Of a stretch of 29,998 nucleotides of DNA, positions 1 to 11,700 are shown one piece after another. Numbering within the stretch: position 1 is the stretch's first letter; the number at the start of each line of letters is the position of its first letter. This stretch comes from Ascoidea tarda (nom. inval.) (lineage: Eukaryota > Ascomycota > Saccharomycetes > Ascoideales > Ascoideaceae): assembly GCA_030560485.1 (NCBI GenBank), contig JAKTTS010000157.1:1-29998 (forward strand), in the 5' to 3' direction. The notes under the pieces are model-generated. The model was given only the letters and a program-made list of their open reading frames with translations. It was not told the origin of the DNA and did no database searches. A program made the translations under genes and the position numbers.

Positions 1-55
<55 letters not shown>
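1..55 (+). repeat. (TAA)n microsatellite coding poly-Asn in MOT1
   Basis: A pure TAA/AAT repeat fills the left edge. In the MOT1 frame it reads as 18 AAT codons (2-55), then GAT CAA ATA and more Asn codons, so it is coding and not a 5' leader. Its full length is cut off by the window. Confidence 0.9.
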
Positions 56-57
<2 letters not shown>

Positions 58-3000
58 TCAAATAAATAACAACAATTTGAACAATCTTCCTAATAATCTT
101 TCTAATGATAATCCTAATGATAATCTTCTCAATAATAACGATATTAATGAAAAAATTAAATCAATCAAAATTACTCCCCAAGCAGGCGGAGATAAATTGG
201 TCCTTGAATCAAAATCCTCAGACCAATCCCCAGATTCTTCCTTCATATCAAGAGAATCGAAATACTCAAAATTTATTTGGCTATTCCAGGGGGTCTTTGA
301 ATCTTTATTATTCAACCTATTCGACCAAAGCTGGGAAATAAGACATGGTGCAGCTTTAGGCTTAACTGAATTAATCAAAAAACATGCAAAATCCGTTGGT
401 AGAATCAAAGGAAAATCAAAAGCTGAAAATGATGAAAAAAACTTACTAATCCTACAAGATCTAAGTTGCAGAATACTAATATTATTCGCTTTAGATCGTT
501 TTGGTGATTATGTTTCTGACAGTGTGGTCGCTCCAGTAAGAGAATCTTCTGCTCAAATTCTTGCTGCTCTACTAATTCATTTAAAGGATAATGACGACTT
601 GACTTTAAAAATCTTCAATTCTTTAATCTCCCTAATTTTACAAGATCCTTATCAAACTGGCTTGAAATACCCATGTTGGGATGCTAGCCATGGGGGTATG
701 CTAGGTTTGAAATATTTTGTAAATGTTAGAACTGATATACTATTTAAAAAACCTGAACTCTTTCTTGATAAAATCTTGAGAACAGTATTATATGGCTTGA
801 AAGAATCCGATGATGACGTTCAATCTGTCGCTGCTTCTACTTTGATCCCCATTGTATCTGAATTTTTAAAACTAAAACCCTATTCCATCAAATCTTTATT
901 ACCTGTCATATGGGATTGTTTAACAAATTTAAAAGATGATCTATCTTCTTCAATTGGTTCAGTAATGGATCTATTAGCTAAACTTTGCTTAGACGAAAGA
1001 GTCCTAAATTATATGGAAAGCTATTCTGATAATGAATATCTAAAATTTGAACATTTGATACCTAGGTTATATCCCTTTTTAAGACATTCAATCACTAATG
1101 TAAGAAAATCTGTTTTGAACACTCTCATCTCTTTTTTAAAAATTTTTCATACTGATATTAATGAAAATAAAAAATTTAAATCATGGATAAATGGGAAATT
1201 ATTAAGACTTTTATTTCAAAATATTTTAGTTGAACAAAATATTGAAGTCTTGAAATTATCAGTAAATGTTTATAACACTGCTTTAGCTGAAATTCAAAAA
1301 CTTGATACTAATAATTCAGGTCAATATATTGAATCCTTCTTTAATCAACACGCAGAATCTTTATTATCTTTACTTATGACCCCCATCGGTATTCCAAGAA
1401 ATCATTATCAAATGGATACATCTCTAATAATGAGGCCATCGGGAATTATGTTTTCTGCTTCATTATCAAAATCTTTTCAAAATTCATCCAACAATAAAAA
1501 TAACATTTTAAATCCTACAGATTTAAATGGAGGTGTCGTTCCAATAAAAAGAGGTAGAAAAAGAAAAGCATCACCTCCAGATTCAAATGTTCCTGTTCCA
1601 AATAAATGCGATAACCATATTAATATTGATGCACCAATATTCAATGGTGATATAATACTACTTGGTGAAGATATATTTATCAAGACAAGAGTCGAAGCCG
1701 CAATAGCGTTTGCTAATACGCTTTCATACTATTCTTTAAAATCCACATTTTTAAATGATATACTCCTGAAATTAGCTAAACAATATATGAAATCTGGATA
1801 TTCAAGTCCTAAAATATTAACAGGTGTAATAATCCAAGAATATTGTTTGTTTTTGAAAAAAAGAAAATTACCAAATAATTACTCGAATTTGAAGCAACTA
1901 TTTTTATTAAACTTTATAAAAGTTTTGCAAACACCTTCGTTAGAATTGCCATTTTTTACAGAATTAGTACCAAGATTAAAAACTTTGAGAATGCATTGCA
2001 TTTCTTTATTTAATATTTTTATTGAAATTGGTAAAATTAGTCCAAGTAAAATGCCTATAATTCCAGTTGTTGTGCAAGGTGAAAAAGAAGCCGGAGCAAA
2101 TGCTTTTTCAATTGAAGCTGCAGAAAAATTTGTCAATCAAACATATAATAAACTTTACAAATCTTTAAGTCCAATGTACAGAATTCAAGTATTCAAGATT
2201 TTGGAAGAGAAAAAATTCTTAATATTGTCAACTATAGAAGACTGCAAAAAAATATTAAATCAGCGTAACATTGGAGTGTTAGCTTCGTATGCTGCTGCTG
2301 CATTAAAGGCTGAAGAATCATTACCCAAGAAACTAAACCCCTTTATAAGGTCGCTTATGGATAGTGTCAAAATAGAAGAACATGAAATATTTCAAGAAAG
2401 AGCTGCAGAAGCGGTTGCCAATTTGACCAATAGTTTACAAATAGCAGGCAAAACCAATGTCTCCGATAAAATTCTTAAAAACCTATCTGCATTTTTGTGC
2501 TGCGATACTTCTGAAGTTCCAGAATTTGAACCAAACAAACTATTTACAGAAAACATTCTTTCTTTGCGTAAAGAAGAAGCAATTGTTGATCCGTCAGATA
2601 TTGCAGAGCATGAGAAAGCAGTATATGCTGCAAAAGTGAAACGTCAAGGTGCCAAGTTTACTTTGGATAAGTTATTGCAAATGTATGGTTCCGAACTATT
2701 TGTTAAATCACCAAAATTGAAAGAAATTATTTTACTATCCTTGGAAAATTTAGACAGAGAATCGACTGATCCAGTTTTCCAAAATGAGAAAACTTGCCAA
2801 TCAATAATTGATTCCTTTGGAATAATAAGGTCTTTATTGCCTAATCTTCATCCTGACATAATCCAAAACGATATATTAACTATATTGCCTCAGATTTTGA
2901 GGGGCTTAAAGGCAAAATTTTCTGTTTTCAGATATGCTGCTTCCAAATGTTTTGCTACTTTGTGTTCCTCTATACCTTCTAAAGTTGTGCCATTTCTTGT

Positions 3001-5152
3001 TAAGTCAGTTTTACCATTGCTCAAAAATTTTAGAGAAGTTAAAGATAGACAGGGTGCTATAGAATGTATATACCACTTATCAACCACCATGGGTTCTGAC
3101 ATATTGCCTTATGTTGTTTTCTTAATCGTGCCTGTGCTTGGTAGAATGAGTGATTCAAATAATGATATTCGTTTGTTGGCCACAACAACTTTTGCGTCTC
3201 TCATTAAACTTGTTCCATTGGAAGCAGGCATACCAGATCCTCCAGATTTGCCTGATGATATTTTAAAAGGGCGTGAAAGAGAAAGAGAGTTCATTCAGCA
3301 AATGATGGACCCAACAAAAATAAAACCATTTGAATTACCAGTTTCTATAAATGCCAGTTTAAGACATTATCAACAAGAAGGTTTGAACTGGTTACATTTT
3401 CTTAATAAGTATCATTTGCATGGTATTTTATGTGATGATATGGGTCTCGGTAAGACATTACAAACGATATGTGTTGTAGCAAGTGATCATCATATGAGAG
3501 CAGAAAAATTTCAAGAAACTGGAGAAGAAGAATATAGAAGATTGCCATCGTTGGTTGTGTGTCCTCCGTCTGTTATGGGCCATTGGGAACAAGAAATAAA
3601 ACAATATGCACCATTTTTGACTGTTTTAGTTTACGCTGGAAATCCTCAAATGAGAGCTGCTTTGAAAGGTCAAATTGATAACTTTGATGTAGTTGTTACT
3701 TCTTATGATGTTACTCGTAATGACACCTCAGTTATATCAGCTCATAGTTTTAATTATTGCGTGTTAGATGAAGGCCATATAATTAAAAATGCAAATTCAA
3801 AATTAACAAAATCGGTTAAAGCAATTAGTGCAGATCATAGATTGATTTTATCAGGTACTCCTATACAGAATAACGTTTTAGAATTATGGTCATTGTTTGA
3901 TTTTTTAATGCCTGGCTTTTTGGGAACTGAAAAATTATTTCAAGAGAAATTTGCAAAACCAATTAGTGCTAGTCGTAACAGTAAGACATCTTCAAAAGAA
4001 CAGGAAAAGGGTGCTCTTGCGCTAGAGGCGTTGCACAAACAGGTGTTGCCATTTATGCTCCGTCGTCTCAAGTCGGAAGTGCTTTCTGATTTACCTCCCA
4101 AGATTATTCAAGATCGTTATTGTGAACTCAGTGATTTGCAAAAACGATTATATAAGGATTTTTCAACCAAGCAAAAATCACTTGTTGAAGAAGGTATAAA
4201 GCAAGCTTCTGAGCAAGAAGACAATAAAAAGACACATATTTTTGAAGCATTACAATACTTGAGAAAGTTGTGCAATCATCCTCGATTAGTTTTAACACCC
4301 AAGCATCCAAACTACTTGGAAATTGGTCAATATTTGAACAATAAGAAAATGGATATAAATGACATTAGACATGCTCCTAAATTGCTAGATTTGCAGAATT
4401 TATTATTAGAATGTGGTATTGGAACTAACGTTACATCATTGAGCCCAACAAAAAATCAGCAGCAACAGGATATTATATCTGATGGAGTTATAAGTCAACA
4501 TCGGGCATTGATTTTTTGTCAACTTAAAGACATGCTTGATATGGTTGAAAATGAGCTACTACGTAAACATATGCCTTCTGTTACATTTATGAGATTGGAT
4601 GGAGGAACAGATCCAAGAGAAAGGCAAAGTATTGTTCAGAAATTCAATTCAGATCCATCGATTGACGTACTATTGTTGACCACAAGAGTTGGTGGTTTGG
4701 GGTTGAATTTAACCGGTGCAGATACTGTTATATTTGTTGAGCACGATTGGAATCCAATGAATGATTTGCAGGCAATGGATCGTGCTCATAGGTTGGGTCA
4801 AAAGAAAGCTGTTAATGTGTTTCGATTGATAACGAAAAATACTCTTGAAGAGAAAATCATGTCTTTACAAAAATTCAAAGTGAATGTTGCATCGGCGATT
4901 GTGAACCAACAGAATACCAGTTTGACGTCGATGGACACGAATCAGTTGCTTTCGTTATTTGATGTTGAAGAATCAGCGATCGGAAGTTCAGCAGATTCTG
5001 TCAACGAAAAGGATGTAGCATCAAAAACAGTGAATGAAATGGCCCTTGGAACACAAGCCAATGCTGTTATGGGTGATTTGGTCGAGCTCTGGGACGAAGC
5101 CCAGTATGAAGAAGCATATAATCTTGACTCCTTTATCAAGACGCTTCGATAA
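2..5152 (+). CDS. MOT1: Mot1, TBP-removing Swi2/Snf2 ATPase (5' end outside window)
   Basis: Mot1 (TAF172/BTAF1) is a nuclear Snf2-family ATPase that strips TATA-binding protein from DNA and redistributes it. The frame is open to the left edge, where an AAT run encodes 18 Asn. The codon at 77 is TTG, and the only nearby ATG (54) is out of frame and soon stopped, so the true start lies upstream. About 1,716 residues are present; the yeast protein has 1,867, so roughly 150 N-terminal residues are missing. A long HEAT-repeat region (to about 3300) includes WEIRHGAALGL and DRFGDYVSDSVVAPVRES. It is followed by the ATPase: Walker A DDMGLGKTLQT (about 3431-3466), DEGH box (3767-3778), SGTPIQNN, and motif VI with DRAHRLGQKK (about 4780-4810). 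The end YNLDSFIKTLR is the family terminus. It converges on CAB4. Only one in-frame CTG was found (1766). Confidence 0.97.
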
Positions 5153-5377
5153 TGCCTTCAAAGACGTTTAGAAAGTTCAAGACATACTCTTTGGTTGTCA
5201 TTTTTTTACAAGTAATTTTTTTAAATTTTGTTTCATTTTTTGTTTCATTTCTTTTTTGTTTTCGGATTTGAGTTTTTCTTTTTGTTGTTGATTTTGTAAT
5301 GTTAGCGTTAGTATTATTCATATATGTGAAGTTATACATTTGATACATAGGTCATAAAAGTTATATATATTATTTAT
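5153..5377. other. Convergent 3' region MOT1/CAB4
   Basis: Short intergenic stretch between two convergent stop codons. It is T-rich on the + strand (several T5-T7 runs at 5200-5290) with AT-rich TATATATTATTTATTTATTG near 5360, as expected for yeast 3'-end formation. No gene is seen here. Confidence 0.5.
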
Positions 5378-6766
5378 TTATTGTAAATTAGTCAACATCA
5401 GCTTGAAATTGAGGTATTGGTTTGCATCGCTTTCTCGTAATTGAGAGCTGCTTAGTTTGTTGTTTTCCAAATCAAAATCAATTGGAACATCCTCTTCATA
5501 TTCCAGATTGTCACTTATGAGATTCACTACGTGGATTTTCAAGGGATGGAAATTGATTTCAGCTCTTTTATTGTTGATGATAGTGCCTGCTTTTTCTGTT
5601 TCTTTTGTTAATATTAGGGAATCAATGTTTTCAAGTGCCAAAGTTGGTCCACAGATGTCATTCAATTCGAATATTTTTACGTCTACTTTTTTATTTGGGT
5701 TTGATTTCAATTTGGATAGGAAATAGGCAATGTTATCCTTTCGAAGCTGATAGGGTTCTAAAAAATTGAAGTATTTTTTTGAGCTCAAGAGATCTTTGGA
5801 AGAGAGACCAACTACTATGGAATTTGAGGAAAAAAAAGAACAGATTGATAATAAGATTTTATGGCCATCATGAAGATGGTCGAACGTTCCACCAACACAG
5901 GTTGTTTTAAAATGGTTTTCGAGCAAAGTTTCATGATCTTTTGGATGAGTAGAAGACTTGATTCCTACGTTATCCAAAGAGAAGATGAGCAGGTTTGCAT
6001 TGAAGATGTTGTGTAGGTTTGAGTTGTAGATATAATCATCAGCACTCATGAAGGAAGTGGATGTGGAGCTGTTGTTGCTTTTTCTGGGGGTTGTTGTTTG
6101 GCTTTTGTTTGTGTTGTGATAGTGGTTTGAGTCTTGAGTGTCATTGCATTGTTCGTTTTCTTCATTTAATACATTGTCATTTAGTTTTTTTTTGTTGTGG
6201 AAGTTTTGGAAGTTTTGATGGTAGATTAGATAAATTGAGTGGAAAAAGTAGTTTGTGATGAGGATGTTATCAGATACGATGAGATTCCAGTTGTAGAGAT
6301 TTGTGTTTGTTAGGTTGAGGTTACTAAGATTGAATAGGACAGTTGTGAATATTTTTGGTTTGATTAAAAGAGAGTAATCAGATTGGAAGAATCTTCTTTT
6401 TTTTTTGAATTCGGCAATAAACTGGTTTATTTTTTTGTCGACGATGTTTCTTGATAGGTTGTAGAACTTTGATAGGTAAATTTGCAAGAGATTGACGTTA
6501 TTGATTTTGGGTAGGATTAGGAAATCTAGGTATTTGATATTATAGTTCATGATGTTGTTTTTGAAGTAGTTACTTAGGATTCTTTCATTGTAGTTGTTTA
6601 GTAGGAATTTGTGATTTTGGATCAAGAGTTTGAAGTTTTGTTGGCTGGCAGATAAGATGTAAGAGACAGTTTTTTCGATAAGTGATTGGTAGGCCAAGGG
6701 GTTTGAAGGGTTGTTTATTAGAATGAGAGGTTTGTAGTCTTTAGTTTCAGCAGGATTTACGATCAT
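5378..6766 (-). CDS. CAB4: Phosphopantetheine adenylyltransferase (Cab4-like)
   Basis: Catalyses ATP + 4'-phosphopantetheine to dephospho-CoA, the fourth step of coenzyme A synthesis. About 462 aa, against about 305 in S. cerevisiae. The C-terminal nucleotidyltransferase domain starts with GGTFDHLHDGHKILL at about residue 291; the HxGH-type motif appears as HDGH. It continues with LEPYQLRKDNI, DICGPT, ILTKETEKAG and HPLKIHVVNLI, all matching yeast Cab4, and ends with the SSSQLRES block. The N-terminal half is poorly conserved and carries a Ser/Thr/Asn-rich linker with KSQTTTPRKSNNSSTSTSF. The frame runs 31 codons further upstream (to 6859), but that part is AT-rich, lies over a perfect palindrome and looks like leader, so the ATG at 6766 is chosen. 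It is tandem with SDH2 upstream and convergent with MOT1. Confidence 0.9.
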   Translation of the reverse strand: MIVNPAETKDYKPLILINNPSNPLAYQSLIEKTVSYILSASQQNFKLLIQNHKFLLNNYNERILSNYFKNNIMNYNIKYLDFLILPKINNVNLLQIYLSKFYNLSRNIVDKKINQFIAEFKKKRRFFQSDYSLLIKPKIFTTVLFNLSNLNLTNTNLYNWNLIVSDNILITNYFFHSIYLIYHQNFQNFHNKKKLNDNVLNEENEQCNDTQDSNHYHNTNKSQTTTPRKSNNSSTSTSFMSADDYIYNSNLHNIFNANLLIFSLDNVGIKSSTHPKDHETLLENHFKTTCVGGTFDHLHDGHKILLSICSFFSSNSIVVGLSSKDLLSSKKYFNFLEPYQLRKDNIAYFLSKLKSNPNKKVDVKIFELNDICGPTLALENIDSLILTKETEKAGTIINNKRAEINFHPLKIHVVNLISDNLEYEEDVPIDFDLENNKLSSSQLRESDANQYLNFKLMLTNLQ

Positions 6767-7355
6767 GATGGTGAGGTGAGGTGGGTTATTGTGATAAAAT
6801 AAGTGGATGTTAATATGTGTATTGGATATATAAGTATATATTGTATATTCAATATACAATATATGTATATATAATTGATTTGGACTAAATAATAATATGT
6901 CATAATCAAATTGCTAAGCGAAATTAAGTTTAGCAAGGGATGAGATTTGCTTTTTTTTTTTCAATTTTTTCATTTTATGGGGTAATTTTTCCAATAGGTT
7001 GGGATTAATTTCGATTGTTTTTGATTGTTTTTCATTAGTTGGTTTGAAATTACAGAAAATAGAGAGATAATAGCATTAAATATCGATTATAATTTTATTT
7101 ACCATATTATATAAAATAAGAAGTAGGAATATAGAGATAATTAGATAGTAGGTTTGAATGAGGATAAGATGAGATGGAGATAAACTTTGTATAAGATGGG
7201 ATATATAAATGAGGAAAAAAAACGACAAAGATAGAAAAAAGATAATTACATAAAATAAAATAAAAGAAAAAGAAAATAAAGAAGAAAAATTTAAAGAACA
7301 AGTGAAAGAGAACAGAAAAAACAACTAGTTATTGAATGTGTGAGATATTTATGGT
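6767..7355. other. Intergenic region CAB4 promoter / SDH2 3' end
   Basis: About 590 bp between tandem minus-strand genes. It holds a 29-bp perfect palindrome next to CAB4, a T11 run near 6951, and an A-rich stretch (7200-7320). Open frames on the minus strand here are Phe/Ser/Ile-rich low complexity and resemble no protein. No RNA gene recognised. Confidence 0.5.
6836..6864. promoter_or_regulatory. 29-bp perfect palindrome upstream of CAB4
   Basis: Two 14-bp arms, ATATATTGTATATT and its exact reverse complement, flank a single central C at 6850. It lies 70-98 bp upstream of the inferred CAB4 start, where a core promoter or protein-binding dyad is expected. The sequence is AT-only apart from one G, one C and the centre, so a TATA-type or homeodomain/MADS-type dyad are possible readings. 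The function is inferred only. Confidence 0.45.
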
Positions 7356-8162
7356 TTAATCAAAGGATAAGGTCTTCTTGATTTCAGCAATTGCTTTACC
7401 TGGATTAAGACCTTTTGGACAGGTTCTTGTGCAATTCAAGATAGTATGACATCTATAAAGAGACATTGAGTTTTGTAACATTTGTTTTCTAACAATAGTG
7501 GCTTCGTCTCTTGAGTCGATCAACCATCTGTATGCTTGCATTAGAACAGCAGGACCGAGGTATTCTTGTTGATTCCACCAGTAGGAAGGACAAGAGGTGG
7601 AACAACAGGCACACAATATACATTCATATAAACCATCTAATTTTTTTCTGTCTGAGATTGATTGTAAGTTTTCCTTACCATCGTCGGGGATTTCCTTTTT
7701 CTTTTGCAAGTAAGGTTGAATTGACTTATACTGTTTGTAAAAGTGAGTCAAATCAGGCACTAAATCTCTAACGACAAACATGTGAGGCAAAGGATAGATT
7801 TTTGTTTCCTTTTTGGGGTCTTTATTTATTCTACAAAGACAGGCGAGGGTGTTTCTGCCCTCAATGTTCATGGCACAGGAGCCGCAGATACCTTCTCTGC
7901 AGGATCTTCTGAAAGTAAGGGTAGCGTCTTGTTCGTTCTTAATTTTCAAAAGAGCATCCAAGATCATAGGACCACATTGGTTCAAGTCGATTTGGTAGGT
8001 CTTCAATTGGGGTTTGATTTGAGGAGTATCGGGAGACCATCTGTAGACTTTGAAGGTCTTTAAGACGACGGGTTTGTCAGCAACGGTAGCCAAATTTCTA
8101 AAAATATTTTTGGAGATGAGGTAGGAATTGGAGGACAAGCCCAAGAGTTGGTTTTTAAACAT
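7356..8162 (-). CDS. SDH2: Succinate dehydrogenase iron-sulfur subunit Sdh2
   Basis: Iron-sulfur subunit of mitochondrial complex II, passing electrons from Sdh1 FAD to ubiquinone. The ATG at 8162 gives 268 aa (S. cerevisiae 266). Residues 1 to about 25, [19 protein letters not shown], look like a mitochondrial presequence. The [2Fe-2S] ligands are C88, C93, C96 and C108 in [22 protein letters not shown]. The [4Fe-4S]/[3Fe-4S] ligands are in [12 protein letters not shown] (C181, C184, C187, C191) and [14 protein letters not shown] (C238, C244, C248). Every cluster cysteine is present. The frame is open 48 codons further upstream, but that part is Ser/Cys/Leu-rich and covers the pyrimidine-rich leader. 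No CTG codon was found in it. It shares a divergent promoter with MTR10. Confidence 0.97.
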   Translation of the reverse strand: MFKNQLLGLSSNSYLISKNIFRNLATVADKPVVLKTFKVYRWSPDTPQIKPQLKTYQIDLNQCGPMILDALLKIKNEQDATLTFRRSCREGICGSCAMNIEGRNTLACLCRINKDPKKETKIYPLPHMFVVRDLVPDLTHFYKQYKSIQPYLQKKKEIPDDGKENLQSISDRKKLDGLYECILCACCSTSCPSYWWNQQEYLGPAVLMQAYRWLIDSRDEATIVRKQMLQNSMSLYRCHTILNCTRTCPKGLNPGKAIAEIKKTLSFD

Positions 8163-8569
8163 GTCGAAGAGGATTAGTAATGAGCAGAGATGGAGTGGTA
8201 AAGGAAAAAGGGCGTGGGTGGCAGTAGATATAGAGGATAGAGAGCAGAGGAAGCAGGAGAAAGAAGAAGAAAGAGAACAGAAAGAGCAAACAAGTGCAGT
8301 AATCAATAAATATCACTGTCCAGAAGAGAGCTTCTCCAGCTGACCATCGAGCAGATTTTAAATACGTCGCTTCCTATTAGTAAGTCGGCGGGAGCCTGTT
8401 TCCAGCGCTGTGGGCCGCCCAGCGTAAGCAGCTTCGCGCGCGCTACGATTGGCCCGCTCTGGCCGCGGGGCTATCTTCGTGCTCGCACCCGAGCTGCGCA
8501 TCCTCGCCCGTCCCGACCTGCTCCGGCCGCGCGCGCGCTTCCCTGACCCCGGCTGCCGGAGCCAGAGCC

Positions 8570-8587
8570 TGACTCAGCGCTGACTCA
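8570..8587. promoter_or_regulatory. Tandem Gcn4/AP-1-type sites upstream of MTR10
   Basis: TGACTCAGCGCTGACTCA: two perfect TGACTCA half-palindromes, starts 11 bp apart (one helical turn). Gcn4 and related bZIP factors bind this heptamer. It lies about 180 bp upstream of the MTR10 start. An almost identical 18-mer, inverted, is present at 22417-22434. Confidence 0.7.
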
Positions 8588-8591
8588 TCAG

Positions 8592-8630
8592 CACGTGAGT
8601 GTGCACGTGGTATCTGACGGTTAGCACGTG
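8592..8630. promoter_or_regulatory. Three CACGTG E-boxes
   Basis: CACGTG at 8592-8597, 8604-8609 and 8625-8630, just downstream of the tandem TGACTCA element. bHLH factors such as Cbf1, Pho4 or Tye7 bind this core in yeasts; which one acts here cannot be told. The clustering makes chance unlikely. Confidence 0.65.
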
Positions 8631-8764
8631 CCGCCGCCGGGTAGCCTTTGCTCAGGAGAGTTTCAGTGCTTAGGCCCAGCGTCTATTTCTGCTGCTTCTG
8701 CTGCCTCTGCTTCATCTTTTGCCTCATCTTTTGCTTCCTCCTCTGCTTCCTCCTCTGCTCCATC

Positions 8765-11700
8765 ATGTCCGATGCTCACGATGTTCACCTTGTCCACTTG
8801 AAGAATGCTCTCGCAACGATGTACTCCAATGCTGACGAGCTCTCCAAGAAGAATGCCTTTCAGTTTCTAGAAAATTTTCAGAAGTCCTTTGAGGCCTGGA
8901 ACCTCGTCAACTTGATCTTACAAAACGACAACATCAACGCCTATTCAATTGAGACCAGGCTCTTTGCTGCTCAGACCCTCAGGTCCAAGATCATCTACGA
9001 CCTCACCCAAATGGCTCCTTCAAACGCATCCAATTTCGAAAGCTTGCTGCAATTGAAAAATTTCATCCTCACTTCCTTGCTTTTCTATTCCTCTTCCAAC
9101 TTCAATTCAAAACTCATAAGAACACAACTAAATCTCTCTCTCATCAATCTCTGCTTGCAGTACTTGTCCTGGGAAAACCCCATCGACGAAATCATATCCT
9201 TTTTCTCCTCCAACACCCAACAACTTGCCAATTCCACCCCAAACGATCCCAACAACAGTAACAACAACAATCTATTGGAATTCCTAAAAATCCTACCAGA
9301 AGAGGTCTCGTCCAAAAACAAAACTCCTCTCACCGACGACGAATTCACTAAACGTTCTGATCTCTTGATTACCTCTCAAACTGACAAAATTTTCACCTTC
9401 CTTATATCTTCAATCAACAATATTCAATCCACCCCATCCCTCCAAAACACAACCATAATTCAAAATATCAAATTGTTACTAGAATGTCTTTCCTCCTGGA
9501 TTAAAGAATTCCCAATACAAGTCATCCTCGAAAATAACTCCATAATATCTTTCATTTTCAGCTCCATAAATATCGCTGAAACTTTCGAAATCTCCATCGA
9601 TTGTCTTTGCTCAATTCTCAACGAATCAAAAGATCTAATAGTATACGATACAACAACAAACACCATCAATACAAACAACCAGCCAATCTACTCTCTTTAC
9701 AACAACATACTATCCCAATTACAGCCTCTCCTTTTTAATAACTTTGACGACTACGATATTGTCAATAACCTAACAAGACTATTTGTCGAAGCTGCCGAAT
9801 CTTGGCACATTTTAATCGTCTCTGATCCTCAAACTTTCAACCCTCTAATTCAGCTACTATTAAAATGCTCAACCTACGAAGATCTAGACATCGTCAAATA
9901 CACCTTTTATTTCTGGTTTCTTTTAAAACAAACTCTAATCTCTCAAAAATTTAAAAACTCAAAGATCTACTTTAAAGACTCTTACTTGAACCTAATCCAA
10001 ATTATCCTAAAACACCTACAATATCCAAATCCAGATGATGACAACGACGACGATAACACCACCACCACCAATACCACTACCACTGCCACTACTCATAATA
10101 ACTCAAACTTATCAACTTTAAATAACGCCCCCACTTCTTCATCATCCAAAATTGAAAACAACAACATGGACACAAGACATTTATTTGATGACTTGGAACA
10201 GGAAGACAAATTCAAAGAATTTAGATACGACATGGGCGATGTTTTAAAAGACTGCGTACTCATTGTTGGCACAAAGGACGCTCTATCCATCCCTCTACAA
10301 CAACTATCAGATTTCCTATCCTCCTACAATAGCTCCCCAAACAAATCTTACTACAACTGGCAACCAGTAGAAGCTAGCTTTTTTGCCTTAAGATCAATGG
10401 CCCAAGAAATCCATCTATCTGAAAATACAATCCTACCTCAAATTATGCAAATCGCAATTAATTTACCAAAGGAAAACTTAAAAATTAGATACGCTATAAC
10501 TTTATTCTTTGGCAGATACACGGAATGGACTTCAAGGCACAATGAATATCTAGAACTACAACTAAACTATATTATAAACAACTTTCAATCTCAAGACTCT
10601 CAAAATAACTTACCCTTAATTAGTGCCTCCTCTCATTCTTTAATGTACTTTTGCCAGGATTGCTCAAAATTATTAATCCCCTTTTTACCGAATTTATACC
10701 AGTTTTACTCAAATGTTAAAAACAATATAGACCTCTCAAGTCTTTATGAATTAACTGATGGGATCGCTCACATAATCAACAAACAAGATGAAATTGAACA
10801 ATTTGAAAATTCAAAATTATTTCTAGAACCAATCTTATCCGTCTTGAACAACTACAACCTTTGTTTTCAATCAAAGGACTTTTCAAATATATCTGGCGTC
10901 TCAAATGAAAAGGATTTATCGATCAAAATCGCAGACGAAATCGAAATCATCTCAATTTTTATCAGTCTAATTAAACCAAAAAATTTAACTGCAGACTCAA
11001 ATCAAATCTCAAATCTAATCATCCAATTCATTTGGCCAATTGTTAAAGACTTGATAAATAATTTTGGTTCCTACTCTCCCGTCAGTGAAAGAGGCTTGAA
11101 ATTCATTAAATTATCACTACAAACTTATACAACTTATCTCCTACCAATCTTAAGTGATATCATCAATATATTATCAATTGGCTTTCAAAAATACCAATAC
11201 GGCTGTTATATATGGCTAACTGGTGTCGTTATTAGAGAATTCAGCGATGAATATATCACTGATGACATTAAAGAAATTGTCACTTACTTTGCATTTCAAC
11301 AATCATTAACTTTTTTTGAATTTTTCAGTCAAAAGACATCCTTAATGATTCCTAGTAACCATTTTATACCAACCTTACTCTCTGATAAATTATCAGCTTT
11401 GGTTGATATATCCGATAATATTGAAAACTTTTACAGAATGTTAGATGAATTCCTAACGTTTTATCCTTTTGAATTCATTAGATCTTCTGAAGTCGTTTAT
11501 AAATCTTTAGAAGTGGCTTTATATTCTTTAAACTCTGATAAATTAGAATGTGATGCAGCTGTTTTGCATTATTTAGTTGATTTGTTTTCTTGGGGCTTTG
11601 AATATCCTCCAATATCATATTTTGATGAAGTCCCTAATGATATTAGACAATCAATCTTTGATATCTTAATGTCTAATTCAAATAATGTTCAACAAAATTA

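Larger units (their letters stand above)
8163..8764. promoter_or_regulatory. Divergent SDH2/MTR10 promoter with GC-rich island
   Basis: A bidirectional promoter of about 600 bp. Roughly 8385-8645 is a GC-rich island (44 of 60 bases G/C at 8461-8520) with CGCGCG runs, in otherwise AT-rich DNA. It holds an inverted CCAAT box (ATTGG, 8448-8452), a candidate Hap2/3/4/5 site about 290 bp upstream of SDH2; Hap control of SDH2 is known in S. cerevisiae. It also holds two TGACTCA sites and three CACGTG E-boxes on the MTR10 side. Both flanks next to the start codons are pyrimidine-rich on the coding strand, typical of yeast initiation regions. Confidence 0.75.

Noticed and set aside
7076-7324. Hydrophobic minus-strand frame between CAB4 and SDH2
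   Set aside because: Phe/Ser/Ile low complexity from A-rich DNA in a 3' flank; no recognisable domain.
8163-8306. N-terminal extension of Sdh2
   Set aside because: The extension is leader-like (CT-rich coding strand). The ATG at 8162 gives a normal length and a mitochondrial presequence.
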